From: Bombyx mori | Taxonomy: Eukaryota > Arthropoda > Insecta > Lepidoptera > Bombycidae | Assembly (NCBI RefSeq): GCF_030269925.1 | Contig: NC_085116.1 | Coordinates: forward strand, 1,302,001 to 1,366,000 | Length of the DNA stretch: 64,000 nucleotides | Reading direction: 5' to 3' | In this document: piece after piece, positions 45,930-56,052 of the stretch | Layout of the letters: each line of letters starts with the position of its first letter | Numbering within the stretch: the first letter of the stretch is position 1 | Program-made: the position numbers and the translations under genes | The notes under the pieces: model-generated | What the model saw: only the letters and a program-made list of their open reading frames with translations | Told to the model about the DNA's origin: nothing | Databases searched by the model: none

Positions 45930-46126
45930 TTTTTTTATTGCTTAGATGGGTGGACGAGCTCACAGCTCACCTGGTGTTAAGTGGTTACTGGAGCCCATAG
46001 ACATCTACAACGTAAATGCGCCACCCACCTTGAGACATAAGTTCTAAGGTCTCAGGTATAGTTACAACGGCTGCCCCACCCTTCAAACCGAAACGCATTA
46101 CTGCTTCATGGCAGAAATAAGCAGGA
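45930..46126 (-). mobile_element. BMC1-type LINE 3' end, 5'-truncated
   Basis: T run, ATTGCTTAGATGGGTGGACG to CATGGCAGAAATAAGCAGGA. Confidence 0.88.
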
Positions 46127-46499
46127 TATATGAAATATTGAGACAAACGGCACGATGACTTCAATGGAATGGAATGGACTTCCGGTCAGAGTATCACCTG
46201 CGTTCAGAAACGATGAAAAAAACTTTCTCACAAACAAAACAATGTGTTTAAATTTCAAAATCGGCCATTAAAAAACTAGTATAATTGGACATCAATCAAA
46301 GCGGGAACAATAACACGTGTAATAATACCATCAACGAAACGAAAATATCCATCAAAATGTTCCATTGTTATCGCAATAAAAACTTTACGTTGTTACGTAT
46401 TTCAATAAAATGGATTAGGTTTCTTTATTGACGTTACATGCCGACGTGCAATTGGGTCAGTGGATGTGAAGCTATACAGTTTTTAATTCGTGATCTTTT

Positions 46500-46850
46500 A
46501 TTACAACATGGGGTAGACGATCTCACGGCCCATACGGTGTTAAGTGGTAACAGATTCCGTCTATTTCTGCCTTGAAGCAATAATGCGTTTCGGTTTGAAG
46601 GGTGGGGTAGCTGTTGTAACTATACTGAGACCATAGAACTTATATCTCAATGTGGACGAGTTCACAGCCCACCTGGTGTTAAGTGGTTACTGGAGCCTAT
46701 AGACATCTACAACGTAAATGCCGCCACCTACTTTGAGATATAAGTTGTAAGGTCTCAGTATAGTTACAACGGCTGCCCCGCACTTCAAACCGAAACGCAT
46801 TACTCCTTCACGGCTTAAATAGGCAGGGAGGTGGTACCTACCCACGCGGT
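46500..46850. repeat. Inverted pair of BMC1 fragments
   Basis: 46500-46556 is a minus fragment, 46558-46654 a plus fragment (CTATTTCTGCC...TATATCTCAATGTGG) and 46655-46850 a minus fragment. The plus piece and 46735-46830 are inverted copies of each other, giving about 95-bp hairpin arms around an 80-bp loop. Confidence 0.8.
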
Positions 46851-47105
46851 CTTTACGCGGTAACACTGATCTGCCATGCGGTCTCTATGCTCAATCAAGC
46901 CTTGCACTATTAACAACACGTATTTAATTGACCTCATCATCACACAATGTCTCGGTTTTAACCAATTTGATAGATTAAACGACAATAAATTGTTGTACGT
47001 TTACTTGGCGCCAATTGTGTATCGGCTATTTTGTCAAAATAAACACGGATTCAGATTTAGGACGTAAATTTGTGAGAGATACAGAATTAGTTTCATACAT
47101 ACAGT

Positions 47106-47288
47106 ATTTTTTATTGCTCTTGAAGGCAATCGAGTGTACGGTCAACCGGATGGTGAGTGGTTACCGTCGCCCATGGACGTCAGCAATGCCAGGGGCAGAG
47201 CCAAGCCGCTGCATAGCTTAAACAAAGCTCATCAGCTTGACTACTAGCTAGACAACTCTATCGTGAGCCAAGCCGCTGCCTACCGTAC
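47106..47288 (-). mobile_element. Bm1-type unit with partial duplicate
   Basis: 47106-47215 is a Bm1 unit on the minus strand. After 45 unrelated bases GAGCCAAGCCGCTGCCTACC (47264-47283) repeats its last 20 bp. Confidence 0.8.
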
Positions 47289-47469
47289 CGTACTGTTTGC
47301 TATAAATAATACAAACGATAATTATGAAAAGTTAATAATCTGTTTTATGGAATTGGTTTCAGGAATAGAACTTTAAGTCTTGATAACATATTTATTTCGA
47401 ATTCTAAACAGCCGTTTTAATGTTTCATGATTAAATTTGATAAAAAAAATTATATAAGGCTAGTATTTA

Positions 47470-47761
47470 CGTTTCTTTTATCTTTAGTCGCAAAGTAGAA
47501 TTGTATGACAAGGAAGCTATGCCTCCACTCATTCGAAAAACCGTAAATATTGCAGCACTGAAATATGTGTCCATGAGCTGTGATTACGGATATGTGCGCC
47601 TATCCAGTACATTTCTGTTACGTAGGAGTCCTGCAATTCTGTTTGAAGGTGTGGTGGTGGCTATCATACAACACAAGATATTTGACAGATGCCTGAATCT
47701 CGCTTCCGACATTTTCAAGATAAGCTTGCATATATACAAGTTCCGAACAACATTCGGACCG
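47470..47761. other. Coding-like sequence interrupted by the LINE insertion, left half
   Basis: CTTTTATCTTTAG looks like a splice acceptor and is followed by a plus-strand open frame of about 95 codons. The minus strand is also largely open here with two stops, and its frame continues into 49339-49560 once the LINE and one TSD are disregarded. No known family recognised on either strand. Confidence 0.3.
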
Positions 47762-49111
47762 GGCAAACCGAAGAACGAAACCGCGAGTTACCGCCCCATC
47801 AGTCTCCTCCCGGCGATAGACAAACTATACGAACGGCTCCTTCGTAAACGCCTCTGGGACTTCGTATCCGCGAACAAAATTCTTATAGACGAGCAGTTTG
47901 GATTCCGCGCCAGACACTCGTGCGTCCACCAAGTGCACCGCCTCACGGAGCACATCTTACTAGGGCTGAATAGGCGGAAACCCATCCCGACAGGAGCCCT
48001 CTTCTTCGATATAGCGAAGGCGTTCGACAAAGTCTGGCACAACGGTTTGATATACAAACTGTATAACATGGGCGTGCCAGACAGACTCGTGCTCATCATA
48101 CGAGACTACTTGTCGAACCGTTCGTTCCGATATCGAGTCGAGGGAACGCGTTCCCGGCCCCGGCACGTCACAGCCGGAGTCCCGCAAGGCTCCGCCCTCT
48201 CCCCGTTACTATTTAGTTTGTATATCAATGATATACCCCGGTCTCCGGAGACCCATCTGGCGCTCTTCGCCGATGACACCGCCATCTACTACTCGTGTAG
48301 GAAGAAGGCGTTGCTTCATCGACGACTTCAGACCGCAGCTACCACCATGGGACAGTGGTTCCGGAAGTGGCGCATCGACATCAACCCCACGAAAAGCACA
48401 GCGGTGCTCTTCAAAAGGGGTCGCCCTCCGAACACCACGCTGAGCATCCCCCTCCCGACTAGGCGCGTCAACACCTCCGCCCCCGTCACTCGCCCAATCA
48501 CGATGTTCGACCAGCCCATACCGTGGGCCCTGAAGGTCAAATATTTAGGCGTCACCCTCGACAGTAGGATGACATTCCGCCCCGACATTAAGACGGTACG
48601 CGACCGTGCCGCCTTCATTCTAGGACGTCTCTACCCGATGATATGTAGGCGAAGTAAAATGTCCCTTAGAAATAAGGTGACACTCTACAAAACTTGCATA
48701 CGCCCCGTCATGACCTATGCATGTGTAGTGTTCGCTCACGCGGCCCGCATACACTTAAAATCATTCCAAATCATTCAATCCCGTTTTTGCAGGATAGCCG
48801 TCGGAGCCCCGTGGTTCGTCAGGAACGTCGACCTCCATGACGACCTGGACTTAGAGTCCATCAGTAAGTATCTTCAGTCGGCGTCCATGTGCCACTTCGA
48901 TAAAGCGGCACGACACGAGAACCCTCTCATCGTGGCCGCCGGTAACTACATTCCCGATCCTGCGGACATAATGGAAAGCAGTCGACGTCGCCCAAAACAC
49001 GTCATCTCGGATCCTCCCGATCCACTAACGGTGCTTTTAGGTACTTCAAGCACCGGTCACCGTTCTCGTCGAACCCGTCGCTTGCGACGAAGGGCTCGAC
49101 GAGTAAATTAA
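47501..49111 (+). CDS. Fusion ORF: unknown N-terminus plus Jockey-type reverse transcriptase
   Basis: 536 codons. Residues 1-87 come from pre-insertion sequence and show no known motif. From residue 88 (GKPKNETASYRPISLLP) it is a 5'-truncated non-LTR reverse transcriptase: GFRARHS, motif A FFDIAKAFD at 168-176, GVPQGSALSP at 226-235, FADD at 256-259 and KYLGVTLD all intact. The C-terminus is basic (RRPKHVISDPPDPLTVLL, then Arg-rich, RRVN-stop). The same RPxHVxxDPxDP end occurs in the insertion at 49868-50317, supporting the Jockey assignment. No endonuclease domain, so it cannot be an autonomous element. Whether it is transcribed is unknown. Confidence 0.75.
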   Translation: MYDKEAMPPLIRKTVNIAALKYVSMSCDYGYVRLSSTFLLRRSPAILFEGVVVAIIQHKIFDRCLNLASDIFKISLHIYKFRTTFGPGKPKNETASYRPISLLPAIDKLYERLLRKRLWDFVSANKILIDEQFGFRARHSCVHQVHRLTEHILLGLNRRKPIPTGALFFDIAKAFDKVWHNGLIYKLYNMGVPDRLVLIIRDYLSNRSFRYRVEGTRSRPRHVTAGVPQGSALSPLLFSLYINDIPRSPETHLALFADDTAIYYSCRKKALLHRRLQTAATTMGQWFRKWRIDINPTKSTAVLFKRGRPPNTTLSIPLPTRRVNTSAPVTRPITMFDQPIPWALKVKYLGVTLDSRMTFRPDIKTVRDRAAFILGRLYPMICRRSKMSLRNKVTLYKTCIRPVMTYACVVFAHAARIHLKSFQIIQSRFCRIAVGAPWFVRNVDLHDDLDLESISKYLQSASMCHFDKAARHENPLIVAAGNYIPDPADIMESSRRRPKHVISDPPDPLTVLLGTSSTGHRSRRTRRLRRRARRVN

Positions 49112-49327
49112 CTCTCAGACACAGCCCACTGAGTTTCTCGCCGGATCTTCTCAGTGGGTCGCGTTTCCGATCCGGTGGTAGATTCTGCGAAGCACGGCTC
49201 TTGCTAGGGTTCGTGTTAGCAACGTCACCAGGTTTGAGCCCCGTGAGCTCACCTACTAAAGTTAGGGTTACGCTGACATAGCCGCTAGGGCTATCAGCTT
49301 AGGTAGGAAAAAAAAAAAAAAAAAAAA
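47762..49327 (+). mobile_element. 5'-truncated Jockey-type LINE with TSD
   Basis: CATTCGGACCG is present at 47751-47761 and again at 49328-49338 directly after a 23-nt A run, giving a perfect TSD of 11 bp (13 counting AA). The element holds the reverse transcriptase ORF end and a 200-bp UTR (CAGTGGGTCGCGTTTCCGAT, GCTATCAGCTTAGGTAGG). Confidence 0.93.
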
Positions 49328-49338
49328 CATTCGGACCG

Positions 49339-49552
49339 TCGGTCTACCGAGCAATATCACCCGCTCGGTGGAAGATTTCCCCTCCGTCGTTAAATCTATA
49401 AAGGGTTAGAGAGGTATTATGAAATCCAGTTGATACTTCAACATTCTGTTTCAAGGCAGATGTCAACATTGACGCTGTGCTTGCTGCTCTTGTAGCCACA
49501 TGTACCCAGTCAGGCTGCCCTACAAAGACACCCCTATACCATATAAAAACTT
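49339..49552 (-). other. Coding-like sequence, right half of the interrupted locus
   Basis: On the minus strand WYRGVFVGQPDWVHVATRAA and then HNTSLTLYRFNDGGEIFHRA read open for about 70 codons up to a TAG. The residue mix looks protein-like but I recognise no family. It may be a gene remnant or chance. Confidence 0.3.
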
Positions 49553-50453
49553 TTTTTTTATTGCTTACATGGGTGGACGAGCTCACAGCCCACCTGGTGT
49601 TAAGTGGTTACTGGAGTCCATGGACATCTACAACGTAAATACGCCACCCACTTTGAGATATAAGTTCTAAGGTCTCACTATATTTACAACGGCTGCCCTA
49701 CCCTTCAAACCGAAACGCATTACTGCTTCACGGCAGAAATAGGCTAGGTGGTGGTACCTACCCGCGCGGACTCACAAGAGGCCCTAGCAACAGTAATTAC
49801 GCAAATTATAATTTTGCGGGTTTGATTTTTATTACACGATGCTATTCCTTCACCGTGGAATTCAATCTTTTTTTTTTTTTTGAATTATTTTTTTTATTAT
49901 GATTGAAAGATTACTGGTGGCCCGGAGGCCTTTCCAGTTTCACCAGGACACGTGGGCGAGCAAAGGCTCAGCCAGGAGAAGTGGGATTTGCTAACAGCTA
50001 ACCGAGCGCCTCCGAAGGAGACCTAACAGCTCAAGAGTAGCTGCTTCGCGAATGAATCTACTACTGGATCGGAATCGCGACCCGCTGAGAAGATCCGGCG
50101 AGAAACTCAGCGAGCTGATTCATGGGTTAGGTTGCACGGCGAACTCTTTGTCGAGTTCGACGAGTACGGTTACCGAGGTCCCTAAGCCTGCTCCTAGTGT
50201 TAGAGCTGAAGGCGTCTAATGCAAAGGTTATTGGATCTGATGGATCCGTAAGGACGTGTCTAGGGCGTCGACGGTGACTGGCTCCTGCGTGATCAGGATT
50301 CGGGGAGTAGTCAGCGGGGAATTCAATCGTGAACACTTGTTAAGTACGTATTTCATTAGAAAATTGGTACTCGCCTGCGGGATTCGAACACCGTTGCATC
50401 GCTCGATACGAATGCACCGGACGACGTCTTAGTCTTTAGGCCGCGACGACTTC
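49553..50453 (-). mobile_element. Composite tRNA-headed SINE split by a LINE
   Basis: Tail and middle domain lie at 49553-49867 and the tRNA-like head at 50329-50453 (CGGGATTCGAACACCG is the B box in reverse). It is interrupted at GGAATTCAATC by the insertion at 49868-50317. Confidence 0.88.
49868..50317 (-). mobile_element. Jockey-type LINE 3' end (second subfamily) with 11-bp TSD
   Basis: GGAATTCAATC flanks it at 49857-49867 and 50318-50328. T-rich end at 49868 is the poly(A) tail. On the minus strand ADYSPNPDHAG, RRRPRHVLTDPSDPITFALD and an Arg-rich end then stop: the last about 65 codons of a Jockey-type ORF2. The UTR contains TTACTGGTGGCCCGGAGGCC. Confidence 0.93.
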
Positions 50454-50972
50454 AAAATACCACTACATAAAAACTTATTCATTAAAACTCGAAACATGGC
50501 AGGAAACGTTCTAAGGCCGCACCCACATAGTTTATGTTACCTGTATCGTAAAGTAAGCGATATAAAATGCAGACTTAGTTTACTTATAGCTTGCGAGTGG
50601 CGGGCCGCTTTCAAAGCATCATTTACGCTTCGATACATCGCTCAGAACGCACGTTTCAGCGCATAAAACAATTTTATGGCTATTCGAGCCGGCCATTAAC
50701 GTGATTTCTTGGTAATATTAATTTACTTTGATCGCGTTTTTTGGTGTCGTGGCTAGCGAGCCTGGCTCCAGTTGCGGTTAATTTACAAATATATTTCGTT
50801 ATAGGGGTCTGGGTGATCTGGACACGGAAGTAAATCCTCAAATGCCTTTAATTTTTTATTTTTATTAAAATCGAAAGTTGTTTTTTTTGTTATCTTTGGT
50901 CATAAACGTTCAGCTCAGTAGAGATTCCAATGTTATGAAGAAACCTATGGACTTATAGTATATATAGACTTT

Positions 50973-51670
50973 ACTGGTGGTAGGAGCTCTTGCGAGTCCG
51001 TACGGGTAAATACCACCACGTCGTCGTGGCCTAACGGATAAGACGTCCGGTGCATTCGTATCTAGCGATGCACCGGTGTTCGAATCCCGCAGGCGGGTAC
51101 CAATTTTTCTAATGAAATACGTACTCAACAGATGTTCACGATTGATTTCCACGGTGAAGGAATAACATCGTGTAATAAAAATGAAACCCGCAAAATTATA
51201 ATTTGCGTAATTACTGGTGGTAGGACCTCTTGTGAGTCCGCACGGGTAGGTACCACCACCCTGCCTATTTCTGCCGTGAAGCAGTAATGCGTTTCGGTTT
51301 GAAGGGCGGGGCAGCCGTTGTAACTATAATTGAGACCTTAGAACTTATATCTCAAGATGGGTGGCGCATTTACGTTGTAGATGTCTATGGGCTCCAGTAA
51401 CCACTTAACACCAGGTGGGCTGTGAGCTCGTCCACTCATCTAAGCAATAAAAAAAAAAAAAAAAACACCGCTTATTTCTGCCGTGAAGCAGTAATGCGTT
51501 TCGGTTTGAAGGGTGCCGCAGCCGTTGAAACTATACCGAGACTTTGGAACTTATATCTCAAGGTGGGTTAGGGTTAGGCGCATTTACGCTGTAGATGTCT
51601 ATGGGTTCCAGTAACCACTTAACACTAGGTGGGCTGTGATCTCGTCCACCCTTCTAAGGAATAAAAAAAA
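50973..51670 (+). mobile_element. BMC1-type unit split by a composite SINE
   Basis: 50973-51019 (ACTGGTGGTAGGAGC to TACCACCAC) and 51466-51670 (CACCGCTTATTTCTGCCGTG to the A tail) are the two halves of one unit; the composite SINE at 51020-51465 sits between. The right half contains GTGGGTTAGGGTTAGGCGC in place of GTGGGTGGCGC. Confidence 0.85.
51020..51465 (+). mobile_element. Full-length composite tRNA-headed SINE
   Basis: Best copy in the window. Head GTCGTCGTGGCCTAACGGAT (A-box region) and GGTGTTCGAATCCCGC (B box) are tRNA-like; then CGTACTCAACAGATGTTCAC, CCACGGTGAAGGAATAACAT and AATTTGCGTAATTACTGG lead without a break into the 245-bp BMC1-like tail and a 19-A tract. About 445 bp in all. 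Transcription by RNA polymerase III is inferred from the boxes. Confidence 0.88.
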
Positions 51671-52045
51671 GGTTTAGAGATGAAGCATTATACAACCATA
51701 TTTCAAGATGGGTGGGGTAGTATTTAGAGGCGATGTCGCAGGAAACGGATAACTTTATTCATACAAACCGGGTCGTCTATCTAATTAATTCTTCACTACA
51801 TAAAATACATATACATAATTAACACTGAACGTATATAACTCAACCCGTCGCGTTCGTCTTCGCTCGTCGCTCCGTAGCGAACGCTTATCTCGACGACTGT
51901 ACCTCACGCTTATCCGCTTAACTGTAGTCAAGATGCCTAATCTCAATCACTGGTTGAACGAATATTAGCATTTTAATAAGCTACGCTAACAGACACCAGT
52001 TTAACTCATGTTTAAATTACACTTTCTACTCTACATTGTACGATA
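51671..52045. other. No gene; GC-richer tract
   Basis: CGTCGCGTTCGTCTTCGCTCGT and CGCTCCGTAGCGAACGC (51845-51890) form a GC-rich patch with GCGTTCG/CGAACGC inverted. Origin unknown. Confidence 0.4.
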
Positions 52046-52058
52046 CTCTACGATCTGA

Positions 52059-52316
52059 CTTTTTGGCGGGAACGCGAGGACTCGAGTACTTCTCGGGATC
52101 CTCCAAAAAGTCCACTGAAAAAAATCTCAGTAAATGACCACCATTTCATTGAGATTATATTTCATCCTATATCATTTCATCTCATTTCATTTAATTTCAA
52201 CCCAGTTTAGATTAATGTCTCAAATTAATCATCTTCATATAAAAATAAGAATATAAATTAAAATAAGACGTGACTTAAAGGTCTTAGTTACCAGGTCATA
52301 ACAATCCCTGAAAAAA
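52059..52316 (+). mobile_element. Unnamed poly(A) retroposon, copy 1 (internally deleted)
   Basis: Perfect 13-bp TSD TACTCTACGATCT at 52046-52058 and 52317-52329. Begins GACTTTTTGGCGGGAACGCG and ends GTCATAACAATCCCTGAAAAAA. It aligns over its length with 63461-63865 reversed except for about 150 bp missing after GCGAGGA. No ORF, no tRNA boxes. Confidence 0.88.
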
Positions 52317-52329
52317 TACTCTACGATCT

Positions 52330-55300
52330 TATGAGACAGTCGATAAATACTTTGAGACCTTACGGTAGATAAGGGCACTGAACTACATGAATAATAGAAA
52401 CATCTTAATATGAAAACATCATACACCAAAACTTCTTTAAGAGTTCAACAACAAAATCGAGTTCAAAAGAAAACATTAACGATATGAACGAAATGTTAAA
52501 TTAATGCGATCAACAACAAAACAGTTGCGTTACGACGCGCGTCAAATCAGACTGACGGCCACTGAAAACTGAAAAGGAAATTAGCCTGACTGTTCTGTTC
52601 AGTCGCATTTTTCCATTTATGTCAACGTCACGACCGTGCAGACGCCACAAAGGACAGAGTCCTGGCGCCAACGCATCCTATCATTTACTCGTGCAATTGG
52701 AAAACATTTACTATGGCCATTTAAGTCTTTGTCGCGCGTTTTATGCAAAAACATATCTGTTTTCGGTGATCGACTGTGGAATTATGTAAAGTTCCGACAG
52801 CACGGTTTGGGTTTCACGTTAGAATTGGGCGTCGTAATTGTCTATCGTTTCATGTAACTTTCATTTGTCTTAAATCATTAATTTAACACTAGTACTCTTA
52901 TTATTAGTGTATTAGGAACTAAAACTAACTTCTCTAGAAAGATGATTGTTTCCAAAGTCACAGAATACCACGTATCTCAAAGATACTATTCGATTCTAAA
53001 TGTATAATAAAGTTCATAAGTTCATAAGTAAGTTCCCAAATAGAAAAACCTCCTAACATTCACGACGCCTTCCCTTCAAGCTGTTTATCTCGTACGTACT
53101 CTTTTAATAATTTAAATTGTATGCAAAGCAAAGGACATGACTAAAGAATTCATTTTTAATCTCACGGTTCAAGTCAAAGGTCCCCCAAAATAAACGATTC
53201 AGACTCACATTACGTTCTAAATATTCTCAAATGAGAATAAGTGAAAAAACTAAAAAAAAGAAATAGTGTCTCGATGTAATTTTGGTGAAGTTGTGGTGCG
53301 TACCAGTCTCGTCGGATTTTCCGTAGCCAGTCAAACTGATAGCAGTTTCCTAACGATATCACTCCAAGTTTCTCTGGTTACAAAATAAAACAATCTAAAG
53401 AATGAAATTAGCTTAATGCACCGCAAAAGATCCCTCAAAAAGAGCCCCGACATAATCTCGAGTCCACTAGCATAATGAATCTAAAGCAGGCAGACAACAT
53501 GAAGGAAAAAAGCCTGCAAAGAATCGAGAAGTGTAACACATTTTCGTCGCAAGGCTAACGATTGCGAAGTGAACTGTCCCATAAATCTGTGAGGCCCTGA
53601 TTGATACATGGCGGTGGGTTGACGCCCATCCAGTAATTTAGTGCCTTCGTTCCGCCCCCCAGCCATCCAGATAACGGGACTTTTGTTTTGCATTAATTCC
53701 TTTTCGCTGTTCCTTTCCGTATCCGAGGAAATGTGGCGCTTTTTTTTCTCTCGCACAAAGCTCTGTCGAATATTTTTAGGTTTTTTAGTCCTCGTAGATT
53801 TTAATAAAACTGAAACCTAACCTTTTTATGGTATTTTTTTCTTCCTGTTCTTCAAGTATTTAAATTCTTAGCTAGTTAATGTTAAATAAAGGATGGTTGT
53901 AATGACATTTTTGTTAATTTTCACAACTTAGGATCTTGGGCTTTACGCATCCAATTCTGTCCATATTATTTTCATTATAGTACCCCCATCTCAAAGAAAG
54001 AACAGAAACTCTTCATTTCAGATTTTGGCCGGCATTTTAAAGTTTTTTAACCATATTAAGCTTAACTGCCCATATCTGACGAGAAGAGATCTTGCGCTTC
54101 GATCTGACGATGACTTTATACAATACAGTTAATATTTCGATCTTCTGTTTCAAGGTGGGTGGCACTATTGTTTATGGGCTTTAGTATTTATATAAAACTA
54201 GTTCAGCCGTGAGGTTATCCATTGAAATATAAAAATTTTGGAACTTCGATCATGCACCTACTATTGTTTACATGAGCACTTAGTTAAGCATTAACTTATC
54301 ATTAAAATGAAGCGATGAATTCTGTTACAATTAATAATCCAATTAATCCAATCCAAAAAAGTCGTTTTTCATCTTAATATTCTTTACATACTAAATTATT
54401 AAACGTAGTGTCGGAGGCAACGAAAAACAAATATCTCCTCAAAACAAAGCCTCGTTCATACAAAAACTGCACTAATTTAGCAACAGTCATAGTCAGAGAG
54501 GCAGACACAACCCGTATTACGGTTCCTTGAGAGCTAATCTTAGGACAAAAGCTTTATTATAGCAGCCCTCGGGGTGTGGGACGGGTGTTGCCATTGTTTA
54601 TTTTAATTTTTTCGCGTGGAGCAACACTGACTCTCAAACTAAGAAAGATCTACAGTATGTTGTTTTCTTAGTTTAAATTATAACAGAAAACTCAATAACT
54701 TTGATAAATATCTTTCTTTTATTTAGCCTCAGTTGGTAAAGGAAGAAATGACTTAAATACAACCGATGCTAATGTAATTGAAAATGTTATTAATAAGTTG
54801 CTGACAATCATGAACTACCGTTTAACACTATGGCTTCTGTTAAATACATATAAAATACATGATTGATCCTAATAAAATAAGTCCTAAAATATATAACTGA
54901 TGAATTGCGGCTTCTCCATACATTCCGGCTTACATCAGTTTCAACTGAACAAAAGGCAAATGGTCCTATTGCTCGTAAGAGCTTAAACTATTATCGGCGT
55001 CAATATACAAACTACAATAATTTCAGGTAAAATCCATTCACAAATGCTCATAGGCCTCCCCCAAAACTCACCACACACATCAACTATAGTTTGCTTGCAT
55101 CCAATGGATCCACACGGCCATCACCAGTCGACCCATCTTATAAGAAACCTACAGTTCTTTCCAGTGTCACTACTTTATAAATATGCGACCCTAGCACCCA
55201 ACTCTGTATTTTAAATTTCATATAAAAATATCAAGCCAGCTACCCTATCTCAACTGAGTGGACATCAAAATCGGACATGAATTAAAAGCCTTCTATTTAT

Positions 55301-55660
55301 TAATTAATTAACCTGATAACTGTAAAATTAAAACGGCATAGACCGATAATTAAAATGCTGTGAGAACACGTCATAATTTTCACGAGAGCTTATTTTTCAG
55401 GGGTAGTTGACAAAAATGTGACGTCACGAGCACGGAGAGCCCGTCTCTTGCTGGCTGCAAGCTCATCAGACGTGTCACACGAAAACAATGGGCTTCCACA
55501 TGTTACCAGTATGTCGTAATTTTGTAGTTTTGTGGAAGTTTCCAACTGAAGCTTTTGTCGAGAGAGATTTGAAGAAAAATGTTTTCGTAATTCACATTTT
55601 GTGATTGGTCATAAGACATATTGTGATTTGTGAAACTATTTGAGTGGAAATTACCAGCAT
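52330..55660. other. Long stretch without recognised gene
   Basis: 3.3 kb with only short ORFs. CTTAACTGCCCATATCTGACG...CAAGGTGGGTGGCAC (54061-54170) is a faint BMC1-related trace. Nothing else recognised. Confidence 0.45.
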
Positions 55661-55666
55661 TTTAAA

Positions 55667-55908
55667 TTTTTTTATTGCTTAGGTGGCTGGATGAGCTCAC
55701 AGCCCACTTGATGTTAAGTGGTTACTGGAACCCATAGACATCTACAACGTAAATGCGCCACCCACCTTGAGATAAGTTCTAAGGTCTCAGTATAGTTACA
55801 ACGGCTGCCCCACCCTTCGAACCGAAACACATTACTGCTTCACAGCAGAAATAGGCAGGGTGGTGGTACCTACCCGCGCGGACTCACAAGAGGTCCTACC
55901 ACCAGTAA
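55667..55908 (-). mobile_element. BMC1-type LINE 3' end
   Basis: T run, ATTGCTTAGGTGGCTGGATG through GTCCTACCACCAGT on the minus strand. Confidence 0.9.
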
Positions 55909-56052
55909 GAAATAACCAGCATGCTTATTTCTGGCATAAAATAGTGAGACTTAGGTTTTGATTATCACTAAGCATCAGGTTCGTAAGCTTGCCTGTCAAC
56001 TTTGAACTATAAGAATACGAATAGCTGATCATATAATAATATGTTATTATAC

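Noticed and set aside
51020..51102. tRNA gene
   Set aside because: A and B boxes are present but the sequence is repeated with SINE middle and tail domains, and the acceptor ends do not pair as in a real tRNA.
52636..52857. Small basic/aromatic protein of 73 residues
   Set aside because: No known motif, no promoter, splice or poly(A) context, and composition of chance ORFs.
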